Assembly: GCF_021390475.1 (NCBI RefSeq)
Contig: NZ_JAJUWS010000006.1
Span: forward strand, 62,001 to 126,000
DNA: 64,000 nt
Source of the DNA: Streptomyces sp. ST2-7A
GTDB taxonomy: Bacteria; Actinomycetota; Actinomycetes; Streptomycetales; Streptomycetaceae
Direction: 5' to 3'
Shown: piece by piece, positions 24,386-33,897 of the stretch
How the letters are laid out: each line of letters begins with the position of its first letter
Position numbering within the stretch: the first letter of the stretch is position 1
Notes under the pieces: generated by a model
What the model saw: only the letters and a program-made list of their open reading frames with translations
Database searches by the model: none
Told to the model about the DNA's origin: nothing
Translations under genes and position numbers: made by a program

Positions 24386-25054
24386 GTGGAGGACGCGCGG
24401 AGGCCAGGGTCGGACCGCCGGGGGAGGGAGCCGGGCGGGTGGGCACGGTGGTGCGCCGAACGAGTGCTCGCCCTGCCGCCCTCCGTGGGACCGGTGCGCC
24501 TGGTGGGCATCGACGGGTGGGCGGGATCGGGCAAGAGCACCGCCGCCGATCGACTGGCCCGGGAACTGGACGACGCGCCGGTGGTGCGTCTGGACGATCT
24601 GGCCGACCACACCTCGCCGATCGCCCCCGCCGAGCGGGTGCTGGCGGCGTTGGTGGCACCGTGGGGTCGGGGGGTCACGGCCCGATTCGGCGTGTACGAC
24701 TGGGAGTCGCGGCGGATCGGTCGCCGGTCCCGGGTGCCGCCCGCCCCGGTGGTGGTCCTGGAGGGGGTGGGCGCCGTCCGCCGTGCCCTGCGCCCGCATC
24801 TGGCGTGGTCCGTCTGGATGGATGTGCCGGCCGCCACCGCGCGGGAACGGGGCCGGTTGCGGGACGGGCCGGAACAGGCGGATTTCTGGGCTCGCTGGGT
24901 CCCCCTGGAGAGGGAACACTTCGCGAACGATCCGTCACGGGCACACGCGGATTGTCTGCTTGTCCCATGGGGGGCGGGATACCATGCCCGGGTACGGACA
25001 TGCCCGGAATACGACGGGTCGAGGTGGGAAGAGCCGTTGAGGGAGTCGTCATGA
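24386..25054 (+). CDS. P-loop kinase, uridine-kinase-like
   Basis: 222 aa from GTG at 24386. P-loop LVGIDGWAGSGKSTAADRLA (~38-57), RLDDLADHTS as the substrate/acidic motif, the YDWESR motif of uridine-kinase-like proteins, and VVVLEGVGAVRRALRP (Walker B-like with Glu). Typical of actinobacterial small nucleoside/nucleotide kinase-like proteins whose substrate is unknown. The stop overlaps the ATG of the downstream TPR-AAA gene (ATGA), so expression of the two is coupled. Confidence 0.8.
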   Translation: MEDARRPGSDRRGREPGGWARWCAERVLALPPSVGPVRLVGIDGWAGSGKSTAADRLARELDDAPVVRLDDLADHTSPIAPAERVLAALVAPWGRGVTARFGVYDWESRRIGRRSRVPPAPVVVLEGVGAVRRALRPHLAWSVWMDVPAATARERGRLRDGPEQADFWARWVPLEREHFANDPSRAHADCLLVPWGAGYHARVRTCPEYDGSRWEEPLRESS

Positions 25055-27057
25055 GTGCCGGCGCGGGCGAACGGCGCGAACCCCGGGCGACGGCCGACCT
25101 GGCCTGGTTGCGCGGCACCGAAGCCCATGCGGCGGGGGTGTACGCGGAGGCCGAGGAGTGTTTCCGGCTGGCGGTTCGCGACGATCCCGGGATGGCGGAC
25201 GCCTGGCTGGGACTGCACGCCCTGCGCGCGGACGCCGGGACGGCGTTGGTCCGGATGTACGCCCACCGAGACCGCTTCGGGGATCAACGCGTCCGCCACG
25301 GAAGGCCGTTGGCCTCGTGGTACTGGTTGGGCTGGTGGGTGCAGCCGGTGTTGGAGACCCGGCGCGACCTCCTTCTGGCACACGCCTCCCACCTGCTGGA
25401 CGGGCGCCGGTTGTCGGAGTTGGACCGTGCGCTGGCCGAGTGTCCCTCCCCCGCCTCCGACCCGGCCGCGGGCTTCCTGCACGCCTGCCGGGCCTACCTG
25501 GCGCGGGACTGGGAGACCCTCTACCGACGCACCTCATCTCTTCTGGAGGACCCCCAACTGGGTGTGGAGGCCGGGCTGTTCGCCGGGATGGCCCGGGTAC
25601 GGATGGACATGTTCGACCAGGCCGAACCGATTCTCGCGACGGCCCTGGCACGGTGTCGCAGCGAACAACCCCAGCGCAAGGAACTGCGGTACTGGTTGGC
25701 CAGGGCCCGGGAGGGCAACGGCCGGGGGGCGGCGGCGATCGCGCTCTACCGCTCGGTGCTGGGGGCCGACCCGGAGTTCATGGACGCGGCGGCCCGTCTC
25801 CAGGCACTGGTGGACGAGGACCCCATGATCATGGCCTGCGACCTCGACCTGCCGGGTCGCCACGGCGCGCACGACCGGTACGGCCGCGACGGGGTCGGTC
25901 CCGACACCGGGCCCCGGGACTCCCACCCCGGGGGGCAGGAGCGATCCTCCCCACCGGTCGGAGCCGCCGCGGAGCCGTCGCCCCCATCCGGTACGGGAGG
26001 GTCCGATGACGCGCCGGAGGGGGCGGGGGGCGGATCCCCCGGTCCCGGCGGGCTCCCCCCGAGGGGGAACGGCGACGCGGCGGGCCCGCCGACGGCGGGC
26101 GACCGGTGGGGACACACCGTCCTGCGGGAGCCCCTCGACGGCCCGGGGGACGCGGCCGGCGATCCCGGCGGGACGGCCGAGGAGGCCGTCGCCGAACTGG
26201 AACGCCTGGTGGGCCTGGAACCGGTCAAGGAGCGGGTGCGGGCGATGGCCGCCCGGGCGCGCATGGACCGCCTGCGCTCCGGCCGGGGCATGCCGGTGCG
26301 GCCCCCCGGTCGGCACTTCGCGTTCACCGGCCCTCCCGGCACGGGCAAGACCACGGTGGCCCGGATCATGGCCCGGGTACTGCACGGGTTGGGCGTCTGC
26401 CGGCACCGCCGACTGGTCGAGGTCGGCCGGGCCGACCTGGTCGGGGAGTTCCTGGGTCAGACCGCGGTGAAGACGAACCGGGTGATCGAGTCGGCCCTGG
26501 GCGGGGTGTTGTTCATCGACGAGGCACACGCGCTGGCGCAGTCGGGATACGGCCGCGGAGACGCGTACGGGGACGAGGCGCTGCAGGTGTTGCTCAAGCG
26601 CGCCGAGGAGGCCGGCGACGAACTCGTGGTCATCCTGGCCGGACATCCGGTGGGAATGGGACGGCTGTTGGCATCCGACCCGGGCATGACCTCACGGTTC
26701 CCGGTGATCGAGTTCCCCGGCTACGGCCCCGCCGAGCTGACCGCCATCGGGGAGGCGGTCGCCGCGGCGCGCGGTGACGTCTGGGACCCGGAGGCGACCG
26801 AGGAGCTGCGCAGCATCTGCGAGCACGTGGTGGCCGAGGGGTGGGTGGACGAACTGGGAAACGGCCGGTTCCTGCGGTCCCTGCACGAGGCCAGCTGCGC
26901 CTTCCGCGACGTGCGGCTGAGCGCGGCGGGCACCACACCCGGTCGGGAGGATCTGCGCACGCTGCGGCTGGCCGACCTGATGCGGGCCTACGGCGAGGTG
27001 GTGTCCGAACGCGGGATGCCCCGCCCCGACGACCGGGGCGTCCCCCCGGGATCCTGA
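25051..27057 (+). CDS. TPR + CbxX/CfxQ AAA ATPase, EccA-like
   Basis: 668 aa. N-terminal helical TPR-like half (residues 1-260, e.g. AHAAGVYAEAEECFRLAVRDDPGMADAW), a ~110-aa disordered Gly/Pro linker, then an AAA+ domain of the CbxX/SpoVK/EccA class: Walker A GPPGTGKT (427-434), Walker B VLFIDEAH (486-493), pore-loop region VGEFLGQTAVKT, sensor VVILAGHP, and arginine region SRFPVIEF. The architecture is that of type VII secretion EccA (TPR + AAA), but no esx, eccB, eccC, eccD or mycP genes are in the window. Coupled to a kinase-like gene. Probably a protein-remodelling ATPase. Confidence 0.85.
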   Translation: MSAGAGERREPRATADLAWLRGTEAHAAGVYAEAEECFRLAVRDDPGMADAWLGLHALRADAGTALVRMYAHRDRFGDQRVRHGRPLASWYWLGWWVQPVLETRRDLLLAHASHLLDGRRLSELDRALAECPSPASDPAAGFLHACRAYLARDWETLYRRTSSLLEDPQLGVEAGLFAGMARVRMDMFDQAEPILATALARCRSEQPQRKELRYWLARAREGNGRGAAAIALYRSVLGADPEFMDAAARLQALVDEDPMIMACDLDLPGRHGAHDRYGRDGVGPDTGPRDSHPGGQERSSPPVGAAAEPSPPSGTGGSDDAPEGAGGGSPGPGGLPPRGNGDAAGPPTAGDRWGHTVLREPLDGPGDAAGDPGGTAEEAVAELERLVGLEPVKERVRAMAARARMDRLRSGRGMPVRPPGRHFAFTGPPGTGKTTVARIMARVLHGLGVCRHRRLVEVGRADLVGEFLGQTAVKTNRVIESALGGVLFIDEAHALAQSGYGRGDAYGDEALQVLLKRAEEAGDELVVILAGHPVGMGRLLASDPGMTSRFPVIEFPGYGPAELTAIGEAVAAARGDVWDPEATEELRSICEHVVAEGWVDELGNGRFLRSLHEASCAFRDVRLSAAGTTPGREDLRTLRLADLMRAYGEVVSERGMPRPDDRGVPPGS

Positions 27058-27062
27058 CCGGG

Positions 27063-28454
27063 TCACCGGACCACCGGGTCGCCCGGAGCGGTCGTGCCCG
27101 GGGCCTCCCCCGCCGCCGGGGCGGGGACCGGGGGCAGGCGCAGCGCGAGCACCGCCATGTCGTCGTGGCCGTCGCCGGGATGGTGTTCCATCAGCTCCTC
27201 GCACAGCCGTCGTGGGGAAAGGCCCCTGCGCCGGTCCGCGAGTCGGGCCAGTTCGGTCAACCCCTCGTCGAGGGAGTGACGCGGGTGTTCCACCAGGCCG
27301 TCGGTGAACAGCACCAGCACCGCGCCGGGCGACAGCGAGCGGTGGTGGCCCGGCCGTTCACGGTCGGGGTCGACTCCCAACGGCAGGCCCGGCTCGCCGC
27401 GCAGATACCGGACCCCGCCGGCGGGGTCCAGGAGCAACGGTGGCGGGTGACCCGCAGTGCTCCAGGTGACGCCCCAGCTCCCCTCCCCGGGACTCCGGGG
27501 GTTCCGGGGGCTCTTCGGGTTCCCGGCGCTCTCCGGGGCGACCCGGACCAGGCAGGCGGTGGTCATCGGGTTGTCCGTCATGGCCGCTCCCATGCGATCC
27601 AGCCGACGCAGCACCTCCGCCGGCGATTCGCGCCGGTCGCACAGGAGGGCGCGCAGCATGTTGCGGGTGCGGGACATGGTGGCCGCCGCCCGCAGGTCGT
27701 GGCCGATGACGTCACCGATCACGGCCACCAGCGCGCCGTCGGGCAGGGACAGTGCGTCGTACCAGTCCCCGCCGAGCCGACCCGGTACGGCGGCGGGCCG
27801 GTAGGCGCCCGCGACGGTGAAGGGGCGGGGGTCGGGCAGCTCGGGCAGCAGCAGGCGCTGGAACTGCTCGGCGCCGGCACGGACCCGCTCGAAGAGACGG
27901 GCGTTCTCGATCGCCACCCCGGCGGCCCCGGCCAGGGCCACCAGCACCTCCTCGTCGCGCTCGTCGAAGGGCCGACCGTCGCGACGGTCGGCGAGGTAGA
28001 GGTTGCCGTACCTGCCGCCGCGTGCGGAGAGGGCGATGCCCAGCAGGGTGCGCATCGGGGGGTGGCCGGGCGGGAATCCCACGGAGGCGGGGTGCTCCGC
28101 GATGTCGGGGACCCGCAGCGGGCGGGGATGCTCGATGAGCATCCCCAGCACGCCCCGTCCCCGGGGCCGGTGGGTCCCCGCCAGGGCGGCGAGTTCGCGC
28201 TCGTCCAGGCCGGCGGTGATGAACTCGGCCAACTCGCGACCGGTGTCGTCCAGGACACCCATCGCGCCGTACCGGGCGTCCACCATCTCCATCGCGGTGG
28301 TGACGATGCGGTGCAGCACCACCGGCAGGTCGAGATTGCCGCCCAGCGCCGTCACCGCGCGCAGCAGCTCGCCCGTCCGGTCGGCGAGAGGTGGGCCGAC
28401 GTCCCTCCCTTCCCGGGCCGGGCCGGGCGCGTCCGCGCCGTCCCCCGCCGTCAC
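27063..28454 (-). CDS. GAF-PP2C (SpoIIE-type) phosphatase
   Basis: 463 aa from GTG at 28454 with GGGGGAG. GAF domain (~25-190: LDLPVVLHRIVTTAMEMVDARYGAMGVLD...LGIALSARGGRYGNLYLADRR) followed by a PPM/SpoIIE phosphatase domain: GGDWYDALSLPDGALVAVIGDVIGHDLRAAATM (metal-binding Asp), FTDGLVE, and GHDDMAVLALR. Such proteins dephosphorylate anti-sigma antagonists in partner-switching cascades in response to signals sensed by GAF. No anti-sigma kinase or antagonist gene is adjacent. Converges with the EccA-like gene with only 5 bp between stops. Confidence 0.9.
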   Translation of the reverse strand: MTAGDGADAPGPAREGRDVGPPLADRTGELLRAVTALGGNLDLPVVLHRIVTTAMEMVDARYGAMGVLDDTGRELAEFITAGLDERELAALAGTHRPRGRGVLGMLIEHPRPLRVPDIAEHPASVGFPPGHPPMRTLLGIALSARGGRYGNLYLADRRDGRPFDERDEEVLVALAGAAGVAIENARLFERVRAGAEQFQRLLLPELPDPRPFTVAGAYRPAAVPGRLGGDWYDALSLPDGALVAVIGDVIGHDLRAAATMSRTRNMLRALLCDRRESPAEVLRRLDRMGAAMTDNPMTTACLVRVAPESAGNPKSPRNPRSPGEGSWGVTWSTAGHPPPLLLDPAGGVRYLRGEPGLPLGVDPDRERPGHHRSLSPGAVLVLFTDGLVEHPRHSLDEGLTELARLADRRRGLSPRRLCEELMEHHPGDGHDDMAVLALRLPPVPAPAAGEAPGTTAPGDPVVR

Positions 28455-28648
28455 GGCCGCTCCCCCGCCGGCGGGGGACGGCGATGGGGGTATCGCGACA
28501 CCGGGACGGACATGGGACTCGCTTCCCGCTGGAGCCGGACGGTACCCCACCCATGGTGGAAGCCGACGACCGAGCCGGCGAGCCGGGACCACCCGTTCGG
28601 GCGGGCCGGTGTCACCCGAACGGCCCGTCCTCGAGGGCGGGGCGGTGC

Positions 28649-29146
28649 TCAGCCCCCGGAACCGGCGGTGCCGTACTCCTCCACCAGGCGGCGCAGGGCG
28701 CGGGTCTCGGAGATCGCCCGTTCCCTGCCCACACCGGGCTGGATGGCCATCACCGCCATGGTGCTGCCGTCCTGGAGGTCCAGCGAGACCCAGGGGTCGC
28801 CCGACCGCAGGTTGACGCCGACGATCTCGGGCCACTCCAGGGTGCGGCGACGGGTCAGGTTCACCACCGTCAGGCCATCGGGTCGGGCCACCGCCCGGGG
28901 TCTGCTGAGCAGGGCGAGCACCGCCCAGATCAGCAGGCCGCTGAGGGCGATGGCCACCTTCTCCGCCACGCCCCAGGCGACGGCACCGCCGGCCGGAAGG
29001 AGCACGGCGATGACGGTGAGGATGGCGAAGGACAGGGCCCCGAGCGTCATCAGCACGACCCGGGTGCGGGTGGGGCTGAAGACCATGGGCAGGGTCGGGG
29101 GCTCGGACCCGGTGGGGTCGGCCGGACCGGTGTGTCGCGGGGTCAT
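28649..29146 (-). CDS. PH-domain membrane protein
   Basis: 165 aa. Two membrane helices (~31-58 and ~65-82) followed by a small beta-rich PH-like domain (VARPDGLTVVNLTRRRTLEWPEIVGVNLRSGDPWVSLDLQDGS). Proteins of this type are common next to hisG in Streptomyces; biochemical role unknown. It follows hisG after a hairpin, so it may be partly separated from the rib-his operon. Confidence 0.8.
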   Translation of the reverse strand: MTPRHTGPADPTGSEPPTLPMVFSPTRTRVVLMTLGALSFAILTVIAVLLPAGGAVAWGVAEKVAIALSGLLIWAVLALLSRPRAVARPDGLTVVNLTRRRTLEWPEIVGVNLRSGDPWVSLDLQDGSTMAVMAIQPGVGRERAISETRALRRLVEEYGTAGSGG

Positions 29147-29178
29147 GCGAGGTGTCTGTTTCCGGGTGGTGGGGTGGA

Positions 29179-29202
29179 GCCCCGGCGGGGGTCCGCCGGG
29201 GC
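29179..29202 (-). terminator. Hairpin after hisG
   Basis: Perfect 10-bp stem GCCCCGGCGG (29179-29188) and CCGCCGGGGC (29193-29202), loop of 4 nt, 13 bp beyond the hisG stop on the minus strand. Confidence 0.6.
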
Positions 29203-29215
29203 GGGCGTCACGGGG

Positions 29216-30064
29216 TCACAGGCGGCAGGCGTGGATGGTGGTCGTCAGGATGGCCCGGGCGCCCAGTTCGTCCAGGTCGTCCATGATCCGCTGGGCCTCG
29301 CGGGTGGGCACCATCGAACGGACGGCGACCCAGCCCCGGTCGTGCAGCGGGGAGACGGTCGGGGACTCCAGGCCGGGGGTCAGCGCGACCGCCTTCTCCA
29401 CCAGTTCCGCCCGGATGTCGTAGTCCATCATCACGTAACGACGGGCGACCAGAACGCCCTTGAGGCGGCGCAGGAACTGCCGCACCTTGGGGTCGGCGGT
29501 GTCGGCGCCGCGCCGGCGGGCGACCACCGCCTCGGAGGCGAGGACGGGGTCACCGATGATCTCCAGGCCGGCGTTGCGCAGGGTGGTCCCGGTCTCCACC
29601 ACATCGGCGATCACGTCGGCGACGCCGAGTTGGATGGCGGTCTCCACCGCGCCGTCCAGGCGCACCACGGAGGCGTTCACACCGTTCTCCCCGAGGTGGT
29701 GCTCGACCACCCCGGCGAAGGAGGTGGCCACGGTGAGACCGTCGAACTGGGAGACGTCGCGCACGCCGCCGGGGCGGGCGGCGTAGCGCAGCGTGGAGGC
29801 GGCGAAACCGAGCGCCATGATCTCCTCGGCCTCGGCACCGGAGTCCAACAGCAGGTCACGGCCGGTGATGCCGATGTCGAGCTTGCCGGAGCCGACGTAG
29901 ACGGCGATGTCCCGGGGGCGGAGGAAGAAGAACTCCACCTGGTTGTCGGCGTCGATGAGGACCAGTTCGCGGCTGTCCTTGCGCTGCCGGTAACCGGCCT
30001 CCTGCAACATGGTCGCCGCGGGGCCGGAGAGCGAACCCTTGTTGGGGACGGCGATGCGCAACAT
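29216..30064 (-). CDS. hisG: ATP phosphoribosyltransferase, long form
   Basis: 282 aa. First step of histidine synthesis: condenses ATP and PRPP. Long-form HisG: catalytic N-terminal domains (MLRIAVPNKGSLSGPAATML, FFFLRPRDIAVYVGSGKLDIGITGRDLL, ASTLRYAARPGG, DGAVETAIQLGVADVIADVVETGTTL for PRPP binding) and a C-terminal regulatory ACT-like domain from ~205 that mediates histidine feedback. Length is normal for the actinobacterial enzyme. 75 bp after hisE. Confidence 0.97.
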   Translation of the reverse strand: MLRIAVPNKGSLSGPAATMLQEAGYRQRKDSRELVLIDADNQVEFFFLRPRDIAVYVGSGKLDIGITGRDLLLDSGAEAEEIMALGFAASTLRYAARPGGVRDVSQFDGLTVATSFAGVVEHHLGENGVNASVVRLDGAVETAIQLGVADVIADVVETGTTLRNAGLEIIGDPVLASEAVVARRRGADTADPKVRQFLRRLKGVLVARRYVMMDYDIRAELVEKAVALTPGLESPTVSPLHDRGWVAVRSMVPTREAQRIMDDLDELGARAILTTTIHACRL

Positions 30065-30139
30065 GACGGGGCTTCCTTTGCGGGTGATGTGACGGGAAAC
30101 GGGCGCGGGCGGGCGGGACCCCCGGGAAGGGGGACCCGC

Positions 30140-30412
30140 TCACAGATGCTCGTACACGTCCCGGAGGGAGATGCCCCGGGCGATCATCATCACCTGGAGG
30201 TGGTAGAGGAGCTGGGAGATCTCCTCGGCGGTGCGCTCGGCGCCCTCGTGCTCGGCGGCCATCCACACCTCCGCCGCCTCCTCGACGACCTTCTTGCCGA
30301 TCGTATGGACACCGGCGGCCACGAGCTCGGCGGTGCGGGAGGTTGCGGGGTCGCCGGTGGCGGCCTTCTGCTGGAGCTCGGCGAAGAGCTCCTCGAACGT
30401 CTTGTTGGCCAT
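30140..30412 (-). CDS. hisE: Phosphoribosyl-ATP pyrophosphatase
   Basis: 90 aa from ATG at 30412. MazG-fold pyrophosphohydrolase, second step of histidine synthesis. [31 protein letters not shown] and [37 protein letters not shown] carry the EExxE/D metal motif. Length normal. Lies directly after ribH (40 bp) and before hisG. Confidence 0.96.
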   Translation of the reverse strand: MANKTFEELFAELQQKAATGDPATSRTAELVAAGVHTIGKKVVEEAAEVWMAAEHEGAERTAEEISQLLYHLQVMMIARGISLRDVYEHL

Positions 30413-30452
30413 GGTGCGGCCCAGCCTACGCGGTGCGCGGGCCGGGCCGCTC

Positions 30453-30938
30453 TCAACGCCAGGGTTCGGACACGGTGCGCAGCACGGCGGCGGTGGCGAC
30501 CGCGGCGGTGACCGCCTCGTGGCCCTTGTCCTCGGTGGATCCGGGCAGCCCGGCGCGGTCGAGGGCCTGTTCCTCGGTGTCGCAGGTGAGCACACCGAAG
30601 CCGACCGGGACCCCGGTGTCCACGGCCACCCGGGTCAGCCCTTCGGTGACGCCGTGGCACACGTAATCGAAGTGCGGGGTACCACCGCGGATCACGACGC
30701 CGAGGGCAACGACCGCGTCGTAGCCGCGACCGGCCAACACCTTGGCAACCACCGGCAGTTCGAAGCTGCCGGGCACCCTGAGCAGGGTGGGCTCGTGGAT
30801 GCCGAGCTCGCCCAGGGCGCGCAGGGCGCCGTCCACGAGGCCGGTCATGACCTGCTCGTGCCACTGGGCCGCGACGACCGCGACGCGCAGGTCCGCGCAC
30901 TCGCGGACGGTGAGTTCGGGGGCGCCCTTGCCGCTCAC
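30453..30938 (-). CDS. ribH: 6,7-dimethyl-8-ribityllumazine synthase
   Basis: 161 aa from GTG at 30938 with GAGGAGA. Penultimate step of riboflavin synthesis; forms 60-mer or pentamer capsules. [37 protein letters not shown] (substrate loop), [26 protein letters not shown] (catalytic His) and [17 protein letters not shown] are intact. Fifth element of the FMN-controlled operon. Confidence 0.97.
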   Translation of the reverse strand: MSGKGAPELTVRECADLRVAVVAAQWHEQVMTGLVDGALRALGELGIHEPTLLRVPGSFELPVVAKVLAGRGYDAVVALGVVIRGGTPHFDYVCHGVTEGLTRVAVDTGVPVGFGVLTCDTEEQALDRAGLPGSTEDKGHEAVTAAVATAAVLRTVSEPWR

Positions 30939-31070
30939 GCTGTCTCCTCGGGTTGACGGTAACGGTTGACGGGGTGACACCGGACGACGCGGGTCGCCGG
31001 GGAGCACCGGGAAAGCGACGGATGGGGCCGGGACCGGTGGGAACGTGCCGGCGGGGCGCGTCCCCACCGG

Positions 31071-32549
31071 TCACCGGCCGGGGCAGCCGGAGAGCGGTGC
31101 GACCGTGCCGGGAAGGGCCGTGTCCAGCCAGGGCAGTTCGTGCCCCATCCGGTCCCGCTTGGTCCGCAGGTAGCGCAGGTTGTGCTCCCCGACCGAGACC
31201 GGTACGGGTTCGCGGGCGGTCACGGTCAGACCGTGCCGGCGCAGGGCGTCCACCTTCTCCGGATTGTTGGTCAGCAGACGGATCGAGCGCGCCCCCAGAT
31301 CCTCCAGGACCCGGGCGGCGACGGCGTAGTCCCGGGCATCGGCCGGCAGGCCCAACTCCAGGTTGGCGTCGAGGGTGTCACGGCCGTGCTCCTGGAGCTC
31401 ATAGGCGCGCAACTTCGGCAGCAGGCCGATGCCGCGTCCCTCGTGACCGCGCAGGTAGACCAGTACGCCCCGCCCCTCCTCGGCGATCCGGGCCAGGGAG
31501 GAGCGCAACTGGGGGCCACAGTCGCAGCGCAGCGAACCCAGGACGTCGCCGGTCAGGCACTCCGAGTGCACCCGGACCGGGAGATCCTCGGCCCCCTCCG
31601 GGTCCCCCGCGACGAGGGCTATGTGCTCCACCCCGTCGGCGGCCCGGTAGCCGTGGGCGCGGAAGGGTCCGTACTCGGAAGGCAGGGCGGTGCTGGCCTC
31701 CCGGCGCACCGGGCTCGGCGGCAGCGGCACACCGGATCCGCCCGCGTCGGGAGCGGGGGTGTCGAGGGCGGAGGGGACGGTGACCGGGGTCCCGGGGAGG
31801 GGGGCGCCGGGGGCGGGGGCGTGCCCGGCCGACTCCCCGGCCTCCAGGTGCCGGCGGTGGGCGATGAGGTCCTCGATGGAGATCAGGGTCAGGCCGTGCT
31901 TGCGGGCGAAGGGCACCAGGTCCGGGAGCCGGAGCATGGTGCCGTCCTCCCCGGCGATCTCCACGATGGCGGCGACGGGCGGCAGACCCGCGAGGCGGGC
32001 GAGGTCCACGCCGGCCTCGGTGTGTCCGGGCCGGGCGAGCACGCCGCCGGGACGGGCCCGCAGCGGGAAGACGTGGCCGGGGCGGGCGAAGTCGGCGGCC
32101 CGGGCGGTCGGTTCGGCCAGCAGCCGGATGGTGGTGGCCCGGTCGGAGGCGGAGATCCCGGTGGTCACACCGTGTTCCGCGACGGCGTCCACGGAGACGG
32201 TGAAGGCCGTTCCCATGGACTCGCTGTTGGTGGCGACCATCTGCGGGAGGTCCAGCCGGTCGAGATCCCCGCCCTCCATGGGAACGCAGATCAGGCCGCG
32301 GCACTCGCTCATCATGAAGGCGACGACCTCGGGGGTGATCGCGGAGGCGGCGACGATCAGGTCGCCCTCGTTCTCGCGGTCGGCGTCGTCCACGACGACC
32401 ACGGGACGGCCCGCCGCGATGTCGGCGATCGCCCGTTCGACGGGGTCGAGGACGAGGATCTCCGGAGCCCCGACGGAGTCGGGCTCCGTCACGGGCAGGT
32501 CGGCGGCCGTGGGACCGAAGGGATGGTGCGGGGGTCGGACGGGATTCAC
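31071..32549 (-). CDS. ribBA: Bifunctional 3,4-DHBP synthase / GTP cyclohydrolase II
   Basis: 492 aa from GTG at 32549, overlapping the ribM stop by 4 bp. The N-terminal half (to ~235) is Rib[47 protein letters not shown] ~45-aa Pro/Ala linker follows, then RibA (~285-492) with the zinc motif [20 protein letters not shown] and the catalytic/substrate segment [22 protein letters not shown]. It supplies both precursors of lumazine. No RibD is in this operon. Confidence 0.96.
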   Translation of the reverse strand: MNPVRPPHHPFGPTAADLPVTEPDSVGAPEILVLDPVERAIADIAAGRPVVVVDDADRENEGDLIVAASAITPEVVAFMMSECRGLICVPMEGGDLDRLDLPQMVATNSESMGTAFTVSVDAVAEHGVTTGISASDRATTIRLLAEPTARAADFARPGHVFPLRARPGGVLARPGHTEAGVDLARLAGLPPVAAIVEIAGEDGTMLRLPDLVPFARKHGLTLISIEDLIAHRRHLEAGESAGHAPAPGAPLPGTPVTVPSALDTPAPDAGGSGVPLPPSPVRREASTALPSEYGPFRAHGYRAADGVEHIALVAGDPEGAEDLPVRVHSECLTGDVLGSLRCDCGPQLRSSLARIAEEGRGVLVYLRGHEGRGIGLLPKLRAYELQEHGRDTLDANLELGLPADARDYAVAARVLEDLGARSIRLLTNNPEKVDALRRHGLTVTAREPVPVSVGEHNLRYLRTKRDRMGHELPWLDTALPGTVAPLSGCPGR

Positions 32550-33244
32550 TGCGCGGTTCCTTCCCGGGCGGTGGTGTCGATCGCGGGGACGGGGGTCGCG
32601 GGGTCGGCCCGCCCGTCGGTGTCGCCGGCGCGGGTCCGCAGCCACCAGGAGCGCAGCCCCCACAGGACCAACACGAAGTACAGGATGTAGACCAGGCCGG
32701 AGAAGGCCAGCCCACTGGAGAAGGCGAGGGGGACCCCGACCAGATCGACCAGCAGCCAGGCGAACCAGAACTCCACCAGACCGCGGGCCTGGGCGATCAT
32801 CGCCACCAGGGTGCCGACGAAGATGTAGGCGTCGGGCCACGGGTTCCAGGACAGTACGGGGAAGGCGGTGAACAGTCCGCCGACGGCCAGGGTTCCGCCG
32901 ATCGCGCCTGCGGTGAGCAGCAGGCGTTCACGACCGGTCGCGAACCGGACGACGATCCGGTCGTCCGCCCCGTCCCGGGGCCCCGCCCGCCACCGGTGCC
33001 AGCCCCACACGGCGACGGTCATCACCAACAACTGCTTCCCCACTCCCCCGCCGAGTTCGACGGAGGCGTAGGCGGCGACGAGGATCAGGCCGGAGGCCAG
33101 CTGCACCGGCCAGGTCCACACCGAGCGGCGCCAGCCCAGGGCGAGGGCGGTCAGGCCGAGGAGGTTGCCGACGAGATCGGACCAGATGACCCGCTGGCCG
33201 AGCACCTCGAAGACGGTGGAGTCGAGTCCGTCGAGCAGGCTCAT
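32546..33244 (-). CDS. ribM: PnuC-like transporter, probable riboflavin importer RibM
   Basis: 232 aa membrane protein of the PnuC fold with about seven hydrophobic segments (e.g. [62 protein letters not shown]). Overlaps the ribE stop by 4 bp and the ribBA start by 4 bp. PnuC-type proteins in FMN-riboswitch operons of Streptomyces and Corynebacterium are riboflavin facilitators (RibM/PnuX). The PnuC family otherwise moves nicotinamide riboside, but context strongly favours riboflavin. Confidence 0.85.
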   Translation of the reverse strand: MSLLDGLDSTVFEVLGQRVIWSDLVGNLLGLTALALGWRRSVWTWPVQLASGLILVAAYASVELGGGVGKQLLVMTVAVWGWHRWRAGPRDGADDRIVVRFATGRERLLLTAGAIGGTLAVGGLFTAFPVLSWNPWPDAYIFVGTLVAMIAQARGLVEFWFAWLLVDLVGVPLAFSSGLAFSGLVYILYFVLVLWGLRSWWLRTRAGDTDGRADPATPVPAIDTTAREGTAQ

Positions 33245-33897
33245 CGGCCCGCCTCCGCGCCCGGGTGGTGCCCGGCCACGGCGGTCGGGGAGCCGGGGGC
33301 GAGGAGGCGCTCGACATACTTGGCCAGCACGTCGACCTCCAGATTCACCGGGTCACCGGGCCGCTTGTGGCCGAGGGTGGTCAGGGCGAGCGTGGTGGGG
33401 ATCAGGCCGACCCCCAGGACCGGCCCGCCGGCACCGTCCGCGGTGGGCGCCTCGATCACCGTCAGGCTCACCCCGTCGATGGTGATCGACCCCTTCTCCA
33501 CGATGTAGCGGGAGAGCCGGCCCGGGACGGAGAAGCGGACGGTCTCCCAGTGCTCACCGGGCACGCGCTCGACCAGTGCGCCGGTGCCGTCCACGTGCCC
33601 CTGCACGATGTGACCGCCCAGACGGGCGCCGAGGGCGAGCGCGCGTTCGAGGTTGACCGGGGAGCCGGGGGTGAGGGACGCCAGGGCGGAGCGGTTCAGG
33701 GTCTCGGCCATGACGTCGGCGGTGAACTCCCCGCTCTCGACGGCCACGACGGTCAGGCAGACGCCGTTGACGGCGATCGAGTCGCCGTGCCGGGCGTCGG
33801 AGACGACCCGGGGGCCGCGGATGCGCAGGCGGGCGGCGGCCTCGAGCCGTTCGACGGCGACGACCTCGCCGAGTTCCTCGACGATTCCGGTGAACAC
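33241..33897 (-). CDS. ribE: Riboflavin synthase alpha subunit
   Basis: 218 aa from GTG at 33897, giving the canonical N-terminus VFTGIVEELGEV, with GAGGAGT upstream. Dismutates two lumazines to riboflavin. Two lumazine-binding repeats: GDSIAVNGVCLTVV...MAETLNRSAL and HIVQGHVDGTG...GSITIDGVSLTV. Trimer-forming C-terminal helix EVDVLAKYVERLL. An in-frame GTG at 34047 with a perfect AGGAGG 5 nt before it would add 50 aa, unusual for RibE. First gene after the FMN riboswitch. Confidence 0.95.
   Translation of the reverse strand: MFTGIVEELGEVVAVERLEAAARLRIRGPRVVSDARHGDSIAVNGVCLTVVAVESGEFTADVMAETLNRSALASLTPGSPVNLERALALGARLGGHIVQGHVDGTGALVERVPGEHWETVRFSVPGRLSRYIVEKGSITIDGVSLTVIEAPTADGAGGPVLGVGLIPTTLALTTLGHKRPGDPVNLEVDVLAKYVERLLAPGSPTAVAGHHPGAEAGR

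Noticed and set aside
26841-30511. Two long plus-strand frames (860 and 706 aa) over the PP2C, hisG and hisE genes
   Set aside because: No recognisable domains and complete overlap with certain genes on the minus strand.
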